In this document: piece by piece, positions 1-13,021 of the stretch
How the letters are laid out: the number at the start of each line of letters is the position of its first letter
Numbering within the stretch: position 1 is the stretch's first letter
DNA from: Colocasia esculenta
Taxonomy: Eukaryota; Streptophyta; Magnoliopsida; Alismatales; Araceae
NCBI GenBank assembly: GCA_014218235.1
Contig: CM024753.1
Coordinates: forward strand, 4,774,001 to 4,838,000
Direction: 5' to 3'
Length of the DNA: 64,000 bases
Notes under the pieces: model-generated
What the model saw: only the letters and a program-made list of their open reading frames with translations
What the model was told of the DNA's origin: nothing
Databases searched by the model: none
Made by a program: the position numbers and the translations under genes

Positions 1-403
1 GCGGTCGCAGGCTGCCGATGCGATCGCATACGGACACCGCTTCGCTAAAACATGCATAACTTTTCGCTCGGTTATCGGAATCGCTTATAAGACCCCAATT
101 CGGAATCGGCACTCAGAGGCGCTCGACGACCCCTTATAGCCTCAGGCGATAAGATGTCATTTCGGAATTAAAAACCTTCGTTTCGCACTCCGAAATTGTG
201 ATTCTAGCCGACGATCTCCCCTATTCCAAGGTTTTTTTGGCCGTAGCAACTCCCTCGATTACGCGAATCGCTGGCGGAGCCCACACGCGGAGCCGCCCAG
301 TCACATTGATCGGAAGTCGTGTTCAACTCGACGCGAGATCTCCTCCCCAGGTCGTGGATATGGGTGCCCGAACATCGCCGATATAGTCACCCCCTGCGGT
401 TTA

Positions 404-1858
404 TTACCACCTCTTCAGCGGAAGAATTGGGCATAACTTTCCGCACGGGCATCGGAATCGCTTATGTGACCACAATTCGGAATCGGCACTCCGAGACGGT
501 CTACAAGGCGCTGGTTTCGCGGAATTCTGTTTCGGGGCCAAAATTCCCCCTCGGAGCGTGTGTACTAGTACACCAACTACCGTACCCTCTGGTCGGACAC
601 CGATATTTATTCGCCCGGGGGTCGGAACTGCCCGCGAGGCCCCAATAAAGAATCGGCCCTTCGACCCGGTCGGTAAATGGTCACATTCGGAGATTTCCGG
701 TTCGGCGCCCAAATTCCTCTCCGGGAGCGCGGTCGCAGGCTGCCGATGCGATCACATACGGACACCGCTTCGCTCAAACATGCATAAGTTTTCGCTCGGT
801 TATTGGAATCGCTTATAAGACCCCAATTCGGAATCGGCACTCAGAGGCGCTCGACGCCCCCTTATTGCCTCAGGCGATAAGACGTCGTTTCGGGGTCGAA
901 AAATCTTCGTTTCGCATCCGAAATTGCGATTCTAGCCGACGATCTCACCTATTCCAAGGTTTTTTTTGCCGTAGCGACTCCCTCGATTACGCAAATCACT
1001 GACGGAGCCCACACGCGGAGCCGCCCAGTCAAAGCGATCGGAAGTCGTGTTCAACTCGACGCGAGATCTCCTCCCCAGGTCGTGGATATGGGTGCCCGAA
1101 CATCGCCGATATAGTCACCCCCTGCGGTTTATTACCACCTCTTCAGCGGAAGAATTGGGCATAACTTTCCGCACGGGCATCGGAATCGCTTATGTGACCA
1201 CAATTCGGAATCGGCACTCCGAGACGGTCTACAAGGCGCTGGTTTCGCGGAATTCTGTTTCGGGGCCAAAATTCCCCCTCGGAGCGTGTGTACACCAACT
1301 ACCGTACCCTCTGGTCGGACACCGATATTTATTCGCCCGGGGGTCGGAACTGCCCGCGAGGCCCCAATAAAGAATCGGCCCTTCGACCCGGTCGGTAAAT
1401 GGTCAGATTCGGAGATTTCCGGTTCGGCGCCCAAATTCCTCTCCGGGAGCGCGGTCGCAGGCTGCCGATGCGATCACATACGGACACCGCTTCGCTCAAA
1501 CATGCATAAGTTTTCGCTCGGTTATTGGAATCGCTTATAAGACCCCAATTCGGAATCGGCACTCAGAGGCGCTCGACGCCCCCTTATTGCCTCAGGCGAT
1601 AAGACGTCGTTTCGGGGTCGAAAAATCTTCGTTTCGCATCCGAAATTGCGATTCTAGCCGACGATCTCACCTATTCCAAGGTTTTTTTTGCCGTAGCGAC
1701 TCCCTCGATTACGCAAATCACTGACGGAGCCCACACGCGGAGCCGCCCAGTCAAAGCGATCGGAAGTCGTGTTCAACTCGACGCGAGATCTCCTCCCCAG
1801 GTCGTGGATATGGGTGCCCGAACATCGCCGATATAGTCACCCCCTGCGATTTATTCCC
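404..1858. repeat. Recently duplicated satellite unit (728-bp step)
   Basis: The unit beginning near 404 is repeated almost base for base from ~1132. The differences I see are a shorter palindrome in the second copy (GTGTGTACACC against GTGTGTACTAGTACACC) and one C/G change near 1404. Other neighbouring units differ at many positions, so this pair looks like a recent tandem duplication or an assembly duplication. Confidence 0.8.
557..572. repeat. Conserved palindrome GTGTACTAGTACAC with adjacent C-tract (example copy)
   Basis: GTGTACTAGTACAC is its own reverse complement and occurs once in nearly every satellite unit. A run of C directly upstream varies from about 3 to more than 20 between units (for example 1996-2016, 10746-10763 and 11484-11498). 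Some units carry broken versions, such as the one near 6399. No protein-binding role is shown by the sequence. Confidence 0.75.
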
Positions 1859-2595
1859 ACCCCTTCAGCGGAAGAATTGGGCATAACTTTCCGCACGGGC
1901 ATCGGAATCGCTTATGTGACCACAATTCGGAATCGGCACTCCGAGACGGTCGACAGGGCGCTGGTTTCGCGGAATTCTTTTTCTGGGCCAAAATCCCCCC
2001 CCCCCCCCCCCCCCCCGGAGCGTGTGTACTAGTACACTGACTGCCGTACCCTCCGGTCGGACGCGGATATTTATTCGCCCGGGGGTCGGAACCGCCCGCG
2101 AGGCCCCAATTCAGAATCGGCACTTCGACCCGGTCGGTACATGGTCGCATTCAGAGATTTCCGGTCCGGCGCCCAACTTCCTCTCCGGGAGCGCGGTCGC
2201 AGGCTGCCATTGCGATCGCATACGGAAACCGCTTCGCTCAAACAGGCATAACTTTTCGCTCGGTTATCGGAATCGCTAATAAGACCCCAATTCGGAATCA
2301 ACACACAGAGGCGCTCGACGCCCCCTTATTTCCTCAGGCGATAAGACGTCATTTCGGAATCGAAAATCCTTTGTTTCGCACTGCGAAATTGTGATTCTAG
2401 CCGACGATCTCCTCTATTCCAAGGTTTTTTGGGCGTAGCGACTCCCTCGATTACGCGAATCACTAGCGGAGCTCACACGCGGAGCTGCCCAGTCACAGCG
2501 ATCGGAAGTCGTGTTCAACTGGACGCGAGATATCCTTCACAGGTCATAGATATGGGTGCCCGAACATCGCTGATATAGTAAACCCCTGCGGTTTA

Positions 2596-5510
2596 TTCCC
2601 ACCCCTTCAGCGGAAGAATTGGGCATAACTTTCCGCACGAGCATCGGAATCGCTTATGTGACCACAATTCGGAATCGGCACTCCGAGACCGTCGACAAGG
2701 TGCTGGTTTAGCGGAATTTAGTTCCGGGGCCAAAATCCCCCCCCCCCTCGGAGCGTGTGTACTAGTACACCAACTGCCGTACTCTCCGGTCGGACGTGGA
2801 TATTTATTCGCACAGGGGTCGGAACCGCCCGCGAGGCCCCAATTCAGAATCGGCACTTCGACCCGGCCGGAAAATGGTCGTATTCAGAGATTTCCGGTCT
2901 GGCGCCCAAATTCCTCTCCGGGAGCGCGGTCGCAGGCTGCCGATGCAATCGCATACGGACACCGCTTCGCTCCAACAGGCATAACAATTCGCTCGGTTAT
3001 TGGAATCGCTTGTAAGACCCCAATTCGGAATCGGCACTCAGAGGCTCTCGACGCACACTTATTGCCTCTGGCAATAAGATGTCGTTTCGGGGTCAAAAAA
3101 TCTTCGTTTCGCACTCCGAAATTGTGATTCTAGCCGACAATCTCCCCTATTCCAAGGTTTTTTGGTCGTAGCGACTCCCTCGATTACGCGAATCGCTGGC
3201 GGGGCCCACACGCGGAGCCGCCCAGTCACAGCGATCGGAAGTCTTGTTCAACTCGACGTGAGATCTCCTCCCCAGGTCGTGGATATGGGTTCCCGAACAT
3301 CGCTGATATAGTCACCCCTGCGGTTTATTCCTACCCCTTCAGCGGACGAATTAGGCATAACTTTCCGCACGGGCATCAGAATCGCTTATGTGACCACAAT
3401 TCGGAATCGACACTCCGAGGCGGTCGACTGGGCGCTGGTTTCGCGGAATTCTGTTACGAGGCCAAAATTCCCCCCGGAGCGTGTGTACTAGTACACCGAC
3501 TGCCGTACCCTCCGGTCGGACGCGGATATTTATTCGCCCGAGGGTCGGAACCACCCGCGAGGCCCCAATTCAGAATCGGCACTTCGACCCGGTCAGTAAA
3601 TGGTCACATTCTGAGATTTTCGGTCCGGCGCCCAAATTCCTCTCCGGGAGCGCGGTCGCAGGCTGCCGATGCGATCGGATACGCACACCGCTTCGCTCAA
3701 ACAGGCATAACTTTTCGCTCGGTTATCGAAATCGCTTATAAGACCCCAATTCGGAATCGTCACTCAGAGGCGCTCGACGCCCCCATATTGCCTCAGGCGA
3801 TAAGACGTTGTTTTGGGGTCGAAAAATCTTTGGTTCGCACTCCGAAATTGCGATTCTAGCCGACGATCTCCCCTATTCTAATGTTTTTTTGCCGTTGCGA
3901 CTCCCTCGATTACGCAAATCGCTGGCGGAGCCCACATGCGGAGCCGCCCAGTCACAGCGATAGGAAGTCGTGTTCAACTTGACATGAGATCTCCTCCCCA
4001 GGTCGTGGATATGGGTACCCGAACATCGCCGATATAGTCACCCACTGCGGTTTATTCCCACCCCTTCAGCGGAAGAATTGGGCATAACTTTCCGCACGAG
4101 CATCGGAACGCTTATGTGACCACAATTCGGAATCGGCACTCCGAGACCGTCGACAAGGTGCTGGTTTAGCGGAATTTAGTTCCGGGGCCAAAATCCCCCC
4201 CCCCCTCGGAGCGTGTGTACTAGTACACAACTGCCGTACTCTCCGGTCGGACGTGGATATTTATTCGCACAGGGGTCGGAACCGCCCGCGAGGCCCCAAT
4301 TCAGAATCGGCACTTCGACCCGGCCGGAAAATGGTCGTATTCAGAGATTTCCGGTCTGGCGCCCAAATTCCTCTCCGGGAGCGCGGTCGCAGGCTGCCGA
4401 TGCAATCGCATACGACACCGCTTCGCTCCAACAGGCATAACAATTCGCTCGGTTATGGAATCGCTTGTAAGACCCCAATTCGGAATCGGCACTCAGAGGC
4501 TCTCGACGCACACTTATTGCCTCTGGCAATAAGATGTCGTTTCGGGGTCAAAAAATCTTCGTTTCGCACTCCGAAATTGTGATTCTAGCCGACAATCTCC
4601 CCTATTCCAAGGTTTTTTGGTCGTAGCGACTCCCTCGATTACGCGAATCGCTGGCGGGGCCCACACGCGGAGCCGCCCAGTCACAGCGATCGGAAGTCTT
4701 GTTCAACTCGACGTGAGATCTCCTCCCCAGGTCGTGGATATGGGTTCCCGAACATCGCTGATATAGTCACCCCTGCGGTTTATTCCTACCCCTTCAGCGG
4801 ACGAATTAGGCATAACTTTCCGCACGGGCATCAGAATCGCTTATGTGACCACATTCGGAATCGACACTCCGAGGCGGTCGACTGGGCGCTGGTTTCGCGG
4901 AATTCTGTTACGAGGCCAAAATTCCCCCCGGAGCGTGTGTACTAGTACACCGACTGCCGTACCCTCCGGTCGGACGCGGATATTTATTCGCCCGAGGTCG
5001 GAACCGCCCGCGAGGCCCCAATTCAGAATCGGCACTTCGACCCGGTCAGTAAATGGTCACATTCTGAGATTTTCGGTCCGGCGCCCAAATTCCTCTCCGG
5101 GAGCGCGGTCGCAGGCTGCCGATGCGATCGGATACGCACACCGCTTCGCTCAAACAGGCATAACTTTTCGCTCGGTTATCGAAATCGCTTATAAGACCCC
5201 AATTCGGAATCGTCACTCAGAGGCGCTCGACGCCCCCATATGCCTCAGGCGATAAGACGTTGTTTTGGGGTCGAAAAATCTTTGGTTCGCACTCCGAAAT
5301 TGCGATTCTAGCCGACGATCTCCCCTATTCTAATGTTTTTTTGCCGTTGCGACTCCCTCGATTACGCAAATCGCTGGCGGAGCCCACATGCGGAGCCGCC
5401 CAGTCACAGCGATAGGAAGTCGTGTTCAACTTGACATGAGATCTCCTCCCCAGGTCGTGGATATGGGTACCCGAACATCGCCGATATAGTCACCCACTGC
5501 GGTTTATTCC
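2596..5510. repeat. Duplicated two-unit satellite block (1458-bp step)
   Basis: A block of two units (about 2596-4055) recurs at about 4055-5510. Private variants are shared, for example GACGTGGATATTTATTCGCA near 2794 and 4252 and GACATGAGATCTCC near 3981 and 5434. The second copy differs mainly by single missing bases, seen near 4110, 4229, 4414, 4457, 4853, 4996 and 5240. I noticed only one clear substitution. Confidence 0.8.
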
Positions 5511-6051
5511 CACCCCATCAACGGAAGAATTGGGCATAACTTTCCGCACGGACATCGGAATCGCTTATGTGACAACAATTCGGAATCAGCACTCCGAGAC
5601 GGTCGACAGGGTGCTCGTTTCGCAGAATTCTGTTCCGGGGCCAAAATTCCCCCCCCCCCCACCCGGAGCGTGTGTACTAGTATACCGACTGCCGTACTCT
5701 CCGGTCGGACGCAGATATTTATTCGCCGGAGGTCGGAACCGCCCGCGAGGCCCCAATTCAGAATCGGCACTTCGACCCGGTCGGTAAATGGTTGCATTCG
5801 GAGATTTCCGGTCTGGCTCCCAAATTCCTCTCTGGGAGCGCGGTCACAGGCTGCCGACGCGATCGCATACGGACACCGCTTCGCTCAAACAGGCATAACT
5901 TTTCGCTCGGTTATCGGAATCGCTTATAAGACCCCAATTCGGAATCGGCACTCAGAGGCGCTCGATGCCCCCTTATCGCCTTTGGAGATAAGACGTCATT
6001 TCTGGGTCGAAAAACCTTCGTTTCGCACTCCAAAATTTCGATTCTAGCCGA

Positions 6052-8960
6052 CGATCTCCCCTATTCCAAGGTTTTTTGGCCGTAGCGACTCCCTCGATTA
6101 CGCAAATCGCTGGTGGAGCCCACACGCGGTGCCGCCCAGTCACAGCGATCGGATGTCGTGTTCAACTCGACGCGAGATCTCCTCCCCAGGTGGTGTATAT
6201 GAGTGCCTGAACATCGCCGATATAGTCACCCCCTGCGGTTTATTCCCACCCCTTCAGCGGAAGAATTGGGCATAACTTTCCGCACGGGCATCGGAATCGC
6301 TTATGTGACAACAATTCAGAATCGGCACTCCGAGACGGTCTACAGGGCGCTGGTTTCGCAGAATGCTGTTTCGGGGCCAAAATTCCCCCTCGGAGCGTGT
6401 GTACTACTACACCAACTGCCGTACCCTCCGGTCGGACGCAGATATTTATTCGCCGGAGGTCGGAACCGCCCGCGAGGCCCCAATTCAGAATCGGCACTTC
6501 GACCCAGCCGGTAAATGGTCGCATTCAGAGATTTCGGTCCGGCGCCCAAATTCCTCTCCGGGAGCGTGGTCGCAGGCTGCCGATGCGATCGTATAAGGAC
6601 ACCTCTTCGCTACAACAGGCATAACTTTTCGCTCGGTTATCGGAATCGCTTATAAGACCCCAATTCAGAATCGGCACTCAGAGGCGCTCGACGCCCCCAT
6701 ATTGCCTCAGGCGATAAGACGTCGTTTCGGGGTCAAAATATCTTCGTTTCACACTCCGAAATTGCGATTCCAACCGCCGATCTCCCCTATTCCAAGGTTT
6801 TTTGGCCGTAGCGACTCCCTCGATTACGGGAATCGCTGGCGGAGCCCACACGCGGAGCCGCCGAGTCACAGCAATTGGAAGTCATGTTCAACTCGACGCA
6901 CGATCTCCTCCCTAGGCCGTGGATATGGGTGCCCGAACATCGCCGATATAGTCACCCCCTGCGGTTTATTCCCACCCCTTCAGCGGAAGAATTGGCATAA
7001 CTTTCCGCACGGGCATCGGAATCACTTATGTGACCACAATTCGGAATAGGCACTCCGAGACAGTCGACAGGGTATTGGTTTCGCGGAATTCTATTCCGGG
7101 GCAAAAATTTCCCCCGGAGCATGTGTACTAGTACACCGATTGCCGTACCCTCCGGTCGGACGAAGATATTTATCCGCCCGGGGGTCGGAACCGCCCGCGC
7201 GGCCCAAATTCAGAATCGGCACTTCGACCCGGTCGGTAAATGGTCGCATTCGGAGATTTCCGGTCCAGCGCCCAAATTCCTCTCTGGGAGCGCGGTCGCA
7301 GACTGCCGATGGGATCGCATACGGACACCGCTTCGCTCAAACAGGCATAACTTTTCGCTCGGTTATCGGAATCGCTTATAAGACCCCAATTCGGAATCGG
7401 GACTCAGAGGCACTCGACGCCCCATTATCGCCTCGGGCGATAAGACGTCATTTCTGGGTCGAAAAACCATCATTTCGCACTCCGAAATTGCGATTCTAGT
7501 CGACGATCTCCCCTATTCCAAGGTTTTTTGGCCGTAGCGACTCCCTCGATTACGCAAATCGCTGGTGGAGCCCACACGCGGTGCCGCCCAGTCACAGCGA
7601 TCGGATGTCGTGTTCAACTCGACGCGAGATCTCCTCCCCAGGTGGTGTATATGAGTGCCTGAACATCGCCGATATAGTCACCCCCTGCGGTTTATTCCCA
7701 CCCCTTCAGCGGAAGAATTGGGCATAACTTTCCGCACGGGCATCGGAATCGCTTATGTGACAACAATTCAGAATCGGCACTCCGAGACGGTCTACAGGGC
7801 GCTGGTTTCGCAGAATGCTGTTTCGGGGCCAAAATTCCCCCTCGGAGCGTGTGTACTACTACACCAACTGCCGTACCCTCCGGTCGGACGCAGATATTTA
7901 TTCGCCCGGGGGTCGGAACCGCCCGCGAGGCCCCAATTCAGAATCGGCACTTCGACCCAGCCGGTAAATGGTCGCATTCAGAGATTTCCGGTCCGGCGCC
8001 CAAATTCCTCTCCGGGAGCGTGGTCGCAGGCTGCCGATGCGATCGTATAAGGACACCTCTTCGCTACAACAGGCATAACTTTTCGCTCGGTTATCGGAAT
8101 CGCTTATAAGACCCCAATTCAGAATCGGCACTCAGAGGCGCTCGACGCCCCCATATTGCCTCAGGCGATAAGACGTCGTTTCGGGGTCAAAATATCTTCG
8201 TTTCACACTCCGAAATTGCGATTCCAACCGCCGATCTCCCCTATTCCAAGGTTTTTTGGCCGTAGCGACTCCCTCGATTACGGGAATCGCTGGCGGAGCC
8301 CACACGCGGAGCCGCCGAGTCACAGCAATTGGAAGTCATGTTCAACTCGACGCACGATCTCCTCCCTAGGCCGTGGATATGGGTGCCCGAACATCGCCGA
8401 TATAGTCACCCCCTGCGGTTTATTCCCACCCCTTCAGCGGAAGAATTGGCATAACTTTCCGCACGGGCATCGGAATCACTTATGTGACCACAATTCGGAA
8501 TAGGCACTCCGAGACAGTCGACAGGGTATTGGTTTCGCGGAATTCTATTCCGGGGCAAAAATTTCCCCCCGGAGCATGTGTACTAGTACACCGATTGCCG
8601 TACCCTCCGGTCGGACGAAGATATTTATCCGCCCGGGGGTCGGAACCGCCCGCGCGGCCCAAATTCAGAATCGGCACTTCGACCCGGTCGGTAAATGGTC
8701 GCATTCGGAGATTTCCGGTCCAGCGCCCAAATTCCTCTCTGGGAGCGCGGTCGCAGACTGCCGATGGGATCGCATACGGACACCGCTTCGCTCAAACAGG
8801 CATAACTTTTCGCTCGGTTATCGGAATCGCTTATAAGACCCCAATTCGGAATCGGGACTCAGAGGCACTCGACGCCCCATTATCGCCTCGGGCGATAAGA
8901 CGTCATTTCTGGGTCGAAAAACCATCATTTCGCACTCCGAAATTGCGATTCTAGTCGACG
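6052..8960. repeat. Second duplicated two-unit satellite block (1455-bp step)
   Basis: The block at about 6052-7505 is repeated at about 7506-8960. Both copies share the private broken palindrome GTGTACTACTACACC (near 6399 and 7851), GTGGTGTATATGAGTGCC, and CTCCCTAGGCCGTGG. The differences I noticed are a few length changes near 6452, 6533 and 7108. Confidence 0.8.
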
Positions 8961-11900
8961 ATCTCCCCTATTCCAAGGTTTTTTGGCCGTAGCGACTCCC
9001 TCGATTACGCAAATCGCTGGAGGACCCAAATGCGGAGCCGCCTAGTCACAGCGATCAGAAGTCGTGTTCAACTCGACACGAGATCTCCTCCCCAGGTCGT
9101 GGATATGGGTGCCCGAACATCGCCGATATAGTCACCCCCTGCGGTTTATTCCTACCCCTTCAGCGGAAGAATTGAGCATAACTTTCCGCACGGGCATCGG
9201 AATCGCTTATGTGACTACAATTCGGAATCGGCACTCCGAGATAGTCGACAGCGTGCTGGTTTCGCGGAATTCTGTTTCGGGGCCAAAATTCCACCCCGGA
9301 GCGTGTGTACTAGTACACCGGCTGCCGTACCCTCCGGTCGGACGCAGATATTTATTCGCTCGGGGGTCGGAACCGTCCGCGAGGCCCGAATTCAGAATCG
9401 GCACTTCGACCCGGTCGGTAAATGGTCGCATTCGGAGATTTCCGGTCCGGCGCCCAAATTCCTCTTCGGGAGCGCGGTCGCAGGTTGCCGATGCGATCGC
9501 ATACGGACAACGCTTCGCTCAAACAGGCATAACTTTTCGCTCGGTTATCGGAATCGCTTATAAGACCCCAATTCGGAATCGGCACTCAGAGGCGCTCGAT
9601 GCCCGCTTATTGCGTCATGCGATAAGACGTCATTTTTGAGTCAAAAAACCTTCATTTCGCACTCCGAAATTGCGATTCTAGCCGACGATCTCCCCTATTC
9701 CAAGGTTTTTTGGCCGTAGCGACTCCCTCGATTACGCGAATCGCTGGCGGAGCCCACACGCGGAGCCGCCCAGTCACAGCGATCGGAAGTTGTGTTCAAC
9801 TCGACGCGAGATCTCCTCCCCATGTCGTGGATATGGGTGCCCGAACATCGCCGATATAGTCACCCCTGCGGTTTATTCCCGCCCCTTTAGCGGAAGAATT
9901 GGGCATAACATTCCGCACGGGCATCGGAATCGCTTATGTGACCACAATTCGGAATCGGCACTCCGAGACGGTCGACAGGGCGCTAGTTTCGCGGAATTCT
10001 GTTCTGGGGCAAAAATTCTTCCCCGGACCATGTGTACTAGTACACCGACTGTCGTACCCTCCGGTCGGACGCAGATATTTATTCGCCCGGGGGTCGGAAC
10101 CGCCCGCGAGGCCCCAATTCAAAATCGGCACTTCGACCCGGTCGGTAAATGGTCGCATTCGGTGATTTCCGGTCCGGCGCTCAAATTCCTCTCCGAGAGC
10201 GCAGTCGCAGGCTGCCGATGCGATCGCATATGGACACCGCTTCGCTCAAACAGGCATAACTTTTCGCTCGGTTATCGAAATCGCTTATAAGACCCCAATT
10301 CAGAATCGGCACTCAGAGGCGCTCGACGGCCCTGTATTGCCTCAGGCCATAAGACGTCATTTCGGGGTCAAAAAATCTTCGTTTCGCACTCCGAAATTAT
10401 GATTCTAGCCGACGATCTCCCCTATTCCAAGGTTTTTTGGCCGTAGTGACTCCCTCGATTACGCGAATCGCTGGCGGAGCTCACACGCGGAGCCGCCCAG
10501 TCACAGCGATCGGAAGTCGTGTTCAACTCGACGTGAGATCTCCTCCCCAGGTCGTGGATATAGGTGCCCGAACATCGTCGATATAGTCACCCCCTGCGGT
10601 TTATTCCCGCCCCTTCAGCGGAAGAATTGGGCATAACTTTCCGCACGGGCATCGGAATCGCTTATGTGACCACAATTCGGAATCGGCACTCCGAGACGGT
10701 CGACAGGGCGCTGGTTTCGCGGAATTCTGTTCCGGTGCCAAAATTCCCCCCCCCCCCCCCCCCGGAGCGTGTGTACTAGTACACCGACTGCCGTACCCTC
10801 CGGTCAGACGCAGATATTTATTCGTCTGGGGGTCGGAATCGCCCGAAAGGTCCCAATTCAGAATCGGCACTTCGACCCGGTCGGTAAATGGTCGCATTCG
10901 GAGATTTCCAGTCCGGCGCCCAAATTCCTCTCCGAGAGCGCGGTCGCGGGCTGCCGATGCGATCGCATACGGACACTGCTTCTCTCAAACAGGCATAACT
11001 TTTCGCTCGGTTATCGGAATCGCTTATAAGACCCCAATTCGGAATCGGTACTCAGAGGCCCTCGACGACCCCATATTGCCTCAGGCAATAAGACGTTGTT
11101 TCGGTGTCAAAAAATCTTCATTTCGCACTCCAAAATTGCGATTCTAGCCGACGATCTCCCCTATTCCAAGGTTTTTTGGCCGTAGCGACTCCCTCGATTA
11201 CGCGAATCGCTGGCGGAGCCCACAAGCGGAGCTGCCAATCACAGCGATCGGAACTCATGTTCAACTCGACGCGAGATCTCCTCCCCAGGTCGTGGATATG
11301 GGTGCCCGAACATCGCCGATATAGTCACCCCCTGCGGTTTATTCCTACTCCTTCAGCGGAAGAATTGGGCATAACTTTCCGCACGGGCATCGGAATCGCT
11401 TATGTGACAACAATTCAGAATCGGTACTCCGAGACGGTCGACAGGGCGCTGGTTTCACGGAATTCTGTTCCGGGGCCAAAATTCCCCCCCCCCCCCCCGG
11501 AGCGTGTGTACTAGTACTACGACTGCCGTACCCTCCGGTCGGACGCAGATATTTATTCGCCCGGGGGTCGGAACCGCCCGTGAGGCCCCAATTCAGAATC
11601 GGCACTTCGACCAGGTCATTAAATGGTCGCATTCGGAGATTTCCGGTCCGGCGCCCAAATTCCTCTCTGGGAGCGCGGTCGCAGGCTGCCGATGCGATCG
11701 CATACGGACACCACTTCGCTCAAACAGGCATAACTTTTCGCTCGGTTATCAAAATCACTTATAAGACCCCAATTCGGAATCGGCACTCAGAGGCGCTCGA
11801 CGCCCCCGTATTGCCTCAGGCGATAAGATGTCGTTTCAGGGTCGAAAAATCTTCGTTTCGCACTCCGAAATTGTGATTCTAGCCGACGATCTCCCCTATT

Positions 11901-12842
11901 CCAAGGTTTTTTGGCAATAGCGACTCCCTCGATTACGCGAATCACTGGCGGAGCCCACACGCGGAGATGCCCAGTCACAGCGATCGGAAGTTGTGTTCAA
12001 GTCGACGGGTGATCTCCTCCCCAGGTCGTGGATATGGGTGCCCGAACATCGCTGATATAGTCACCGACGCTAGTACACCGACTGCCGTACCCTCCGGTCG
12101 GACGCAGATATTTATTCGTCTGGGGGTCGGAATCGCCCGCGAGGCCCCAATTCAGAATCGGCACTTCGACCCGGTCGATAAATGGTCGCATTCGGAGATT
12201 TCCAGTCCGGCGCCCAAATTCCTCTCTGAGAGCGCGGTCGCAGGCTGCCGATGCGATTGCATACGGACACCGCTTCACTCAAACAGGCATAACATTTCGC
12301 TCGGTTATCGGAATCGCTTATAAGTCCCCAATTCGGAATCAGCACTCAGAGGCGCTCGACGCCCCCGTATTGCCTCAGGCAATAAGACGTCGTTTCGGGG
12401 TCAATAAATCTTCATTTCGCACTCCAAAATTGCGATTCTAGCCGACGATCTGCCCTATTCCAAGGTTTTTTGGCCGTAGCGACTCCCTCGATTACGCGAA
12501 TCGCTGGCGTAGCCCACAAGCGGAGCTGCTAAGTCACAGCGATCGGAACTCGTGTTCAACTCGATGCGAGATCTCCTCCCCAGGTCGTGGATATGGGTAA
12601 CGTCGCGTGCTTTTCGGATCCATGTGGATCATGTGTGTGTTGGTTGTGTAGGCCGTTGTGAGGCCAATGTGAGTTGGTTGTGTGGAATGTGTGGTGTGAA
12701 TGTGTGGTTTGAGCAGGTAAAGTGCAGGGTTGGTCCTGGAATGAAACAGGACCTGCTGTTGTTCAGTTGGAGTTGGCGTCCAGGGGTGGCCGTTGACTGG
12801 TTGGCGTCCAGGTTAGTGGACGTTGACTGCATGAACTTGGCG

Positions 12843-13021
12843 GCAGTAGATGTGGACGCTAAGGGTGGCAGTTGCTGTTGGCGGCATAGAGGTTGACGCC
12901 AACCTGAGAATGATGCAGGTTATAGGCTCACCCGAGAGCAGGTTTCTTACCTGGTTCTCTTCCCCTCTTGCCCCAGCTTCGCGTCCTGGTGTTTCTGAAG
13001 CTTTAAACAGGTACCGAAGAG
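12843..13021. other. 179-bp segment present only in the 5' LTR
   Basis: In the 3' LTR the sequence CTTGGCG joins TGGTTGGATGATCG directly at 20007/20008. In the 5' LTR these flanks are separated by 179 bp. I see no terminal inverted repeats or obvious target duplication. It may be a deletion from the 3' LTR, a small insertion, or recombination with a variant LTR. Confidence 0.8.

Larger units (their letters stand above)
1..12595. repeat. Satellite array A, ~728-bp unit, about 17 copies
   Basis: Head-to-tail GC-rich units recur every ~722-736 bp. The landmark GTGTGTACTAGTACAC starts near 556, 2020, 2753, 3479, 4211, 5668, 7119, 8574, 9301, 10767 and 11502, with broken versions between. Conserved blocks include TCCTCCCCAGGTCGTGG, GGCATAACTTTCCGC and GGAATCGCTTATAAGACC. 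The array begins mid-unit and ends at the chromovirus insertion at 12595. Long open frames (up to ~205 codons) appear on both strands in the same place in every unit. They differ by indels and carry no recognisable domain, so I treat them as stop-poor satellite sequence. I do not recognise the family and see no rDNA or telomere similarity. Confidence 0.95.

Noticed and set aside
1..12595. Dozens of open frames of 60-205 codons on both strands, several starting MFNSTRDLLPRSWIW or MCTSTPTAVPSGRT
   Set aside because: They recur in every satellite unit, overlap on both strands, are broken by indels between units and have no known domain. They reflect stop-poor, GC-rich satellite DNA.
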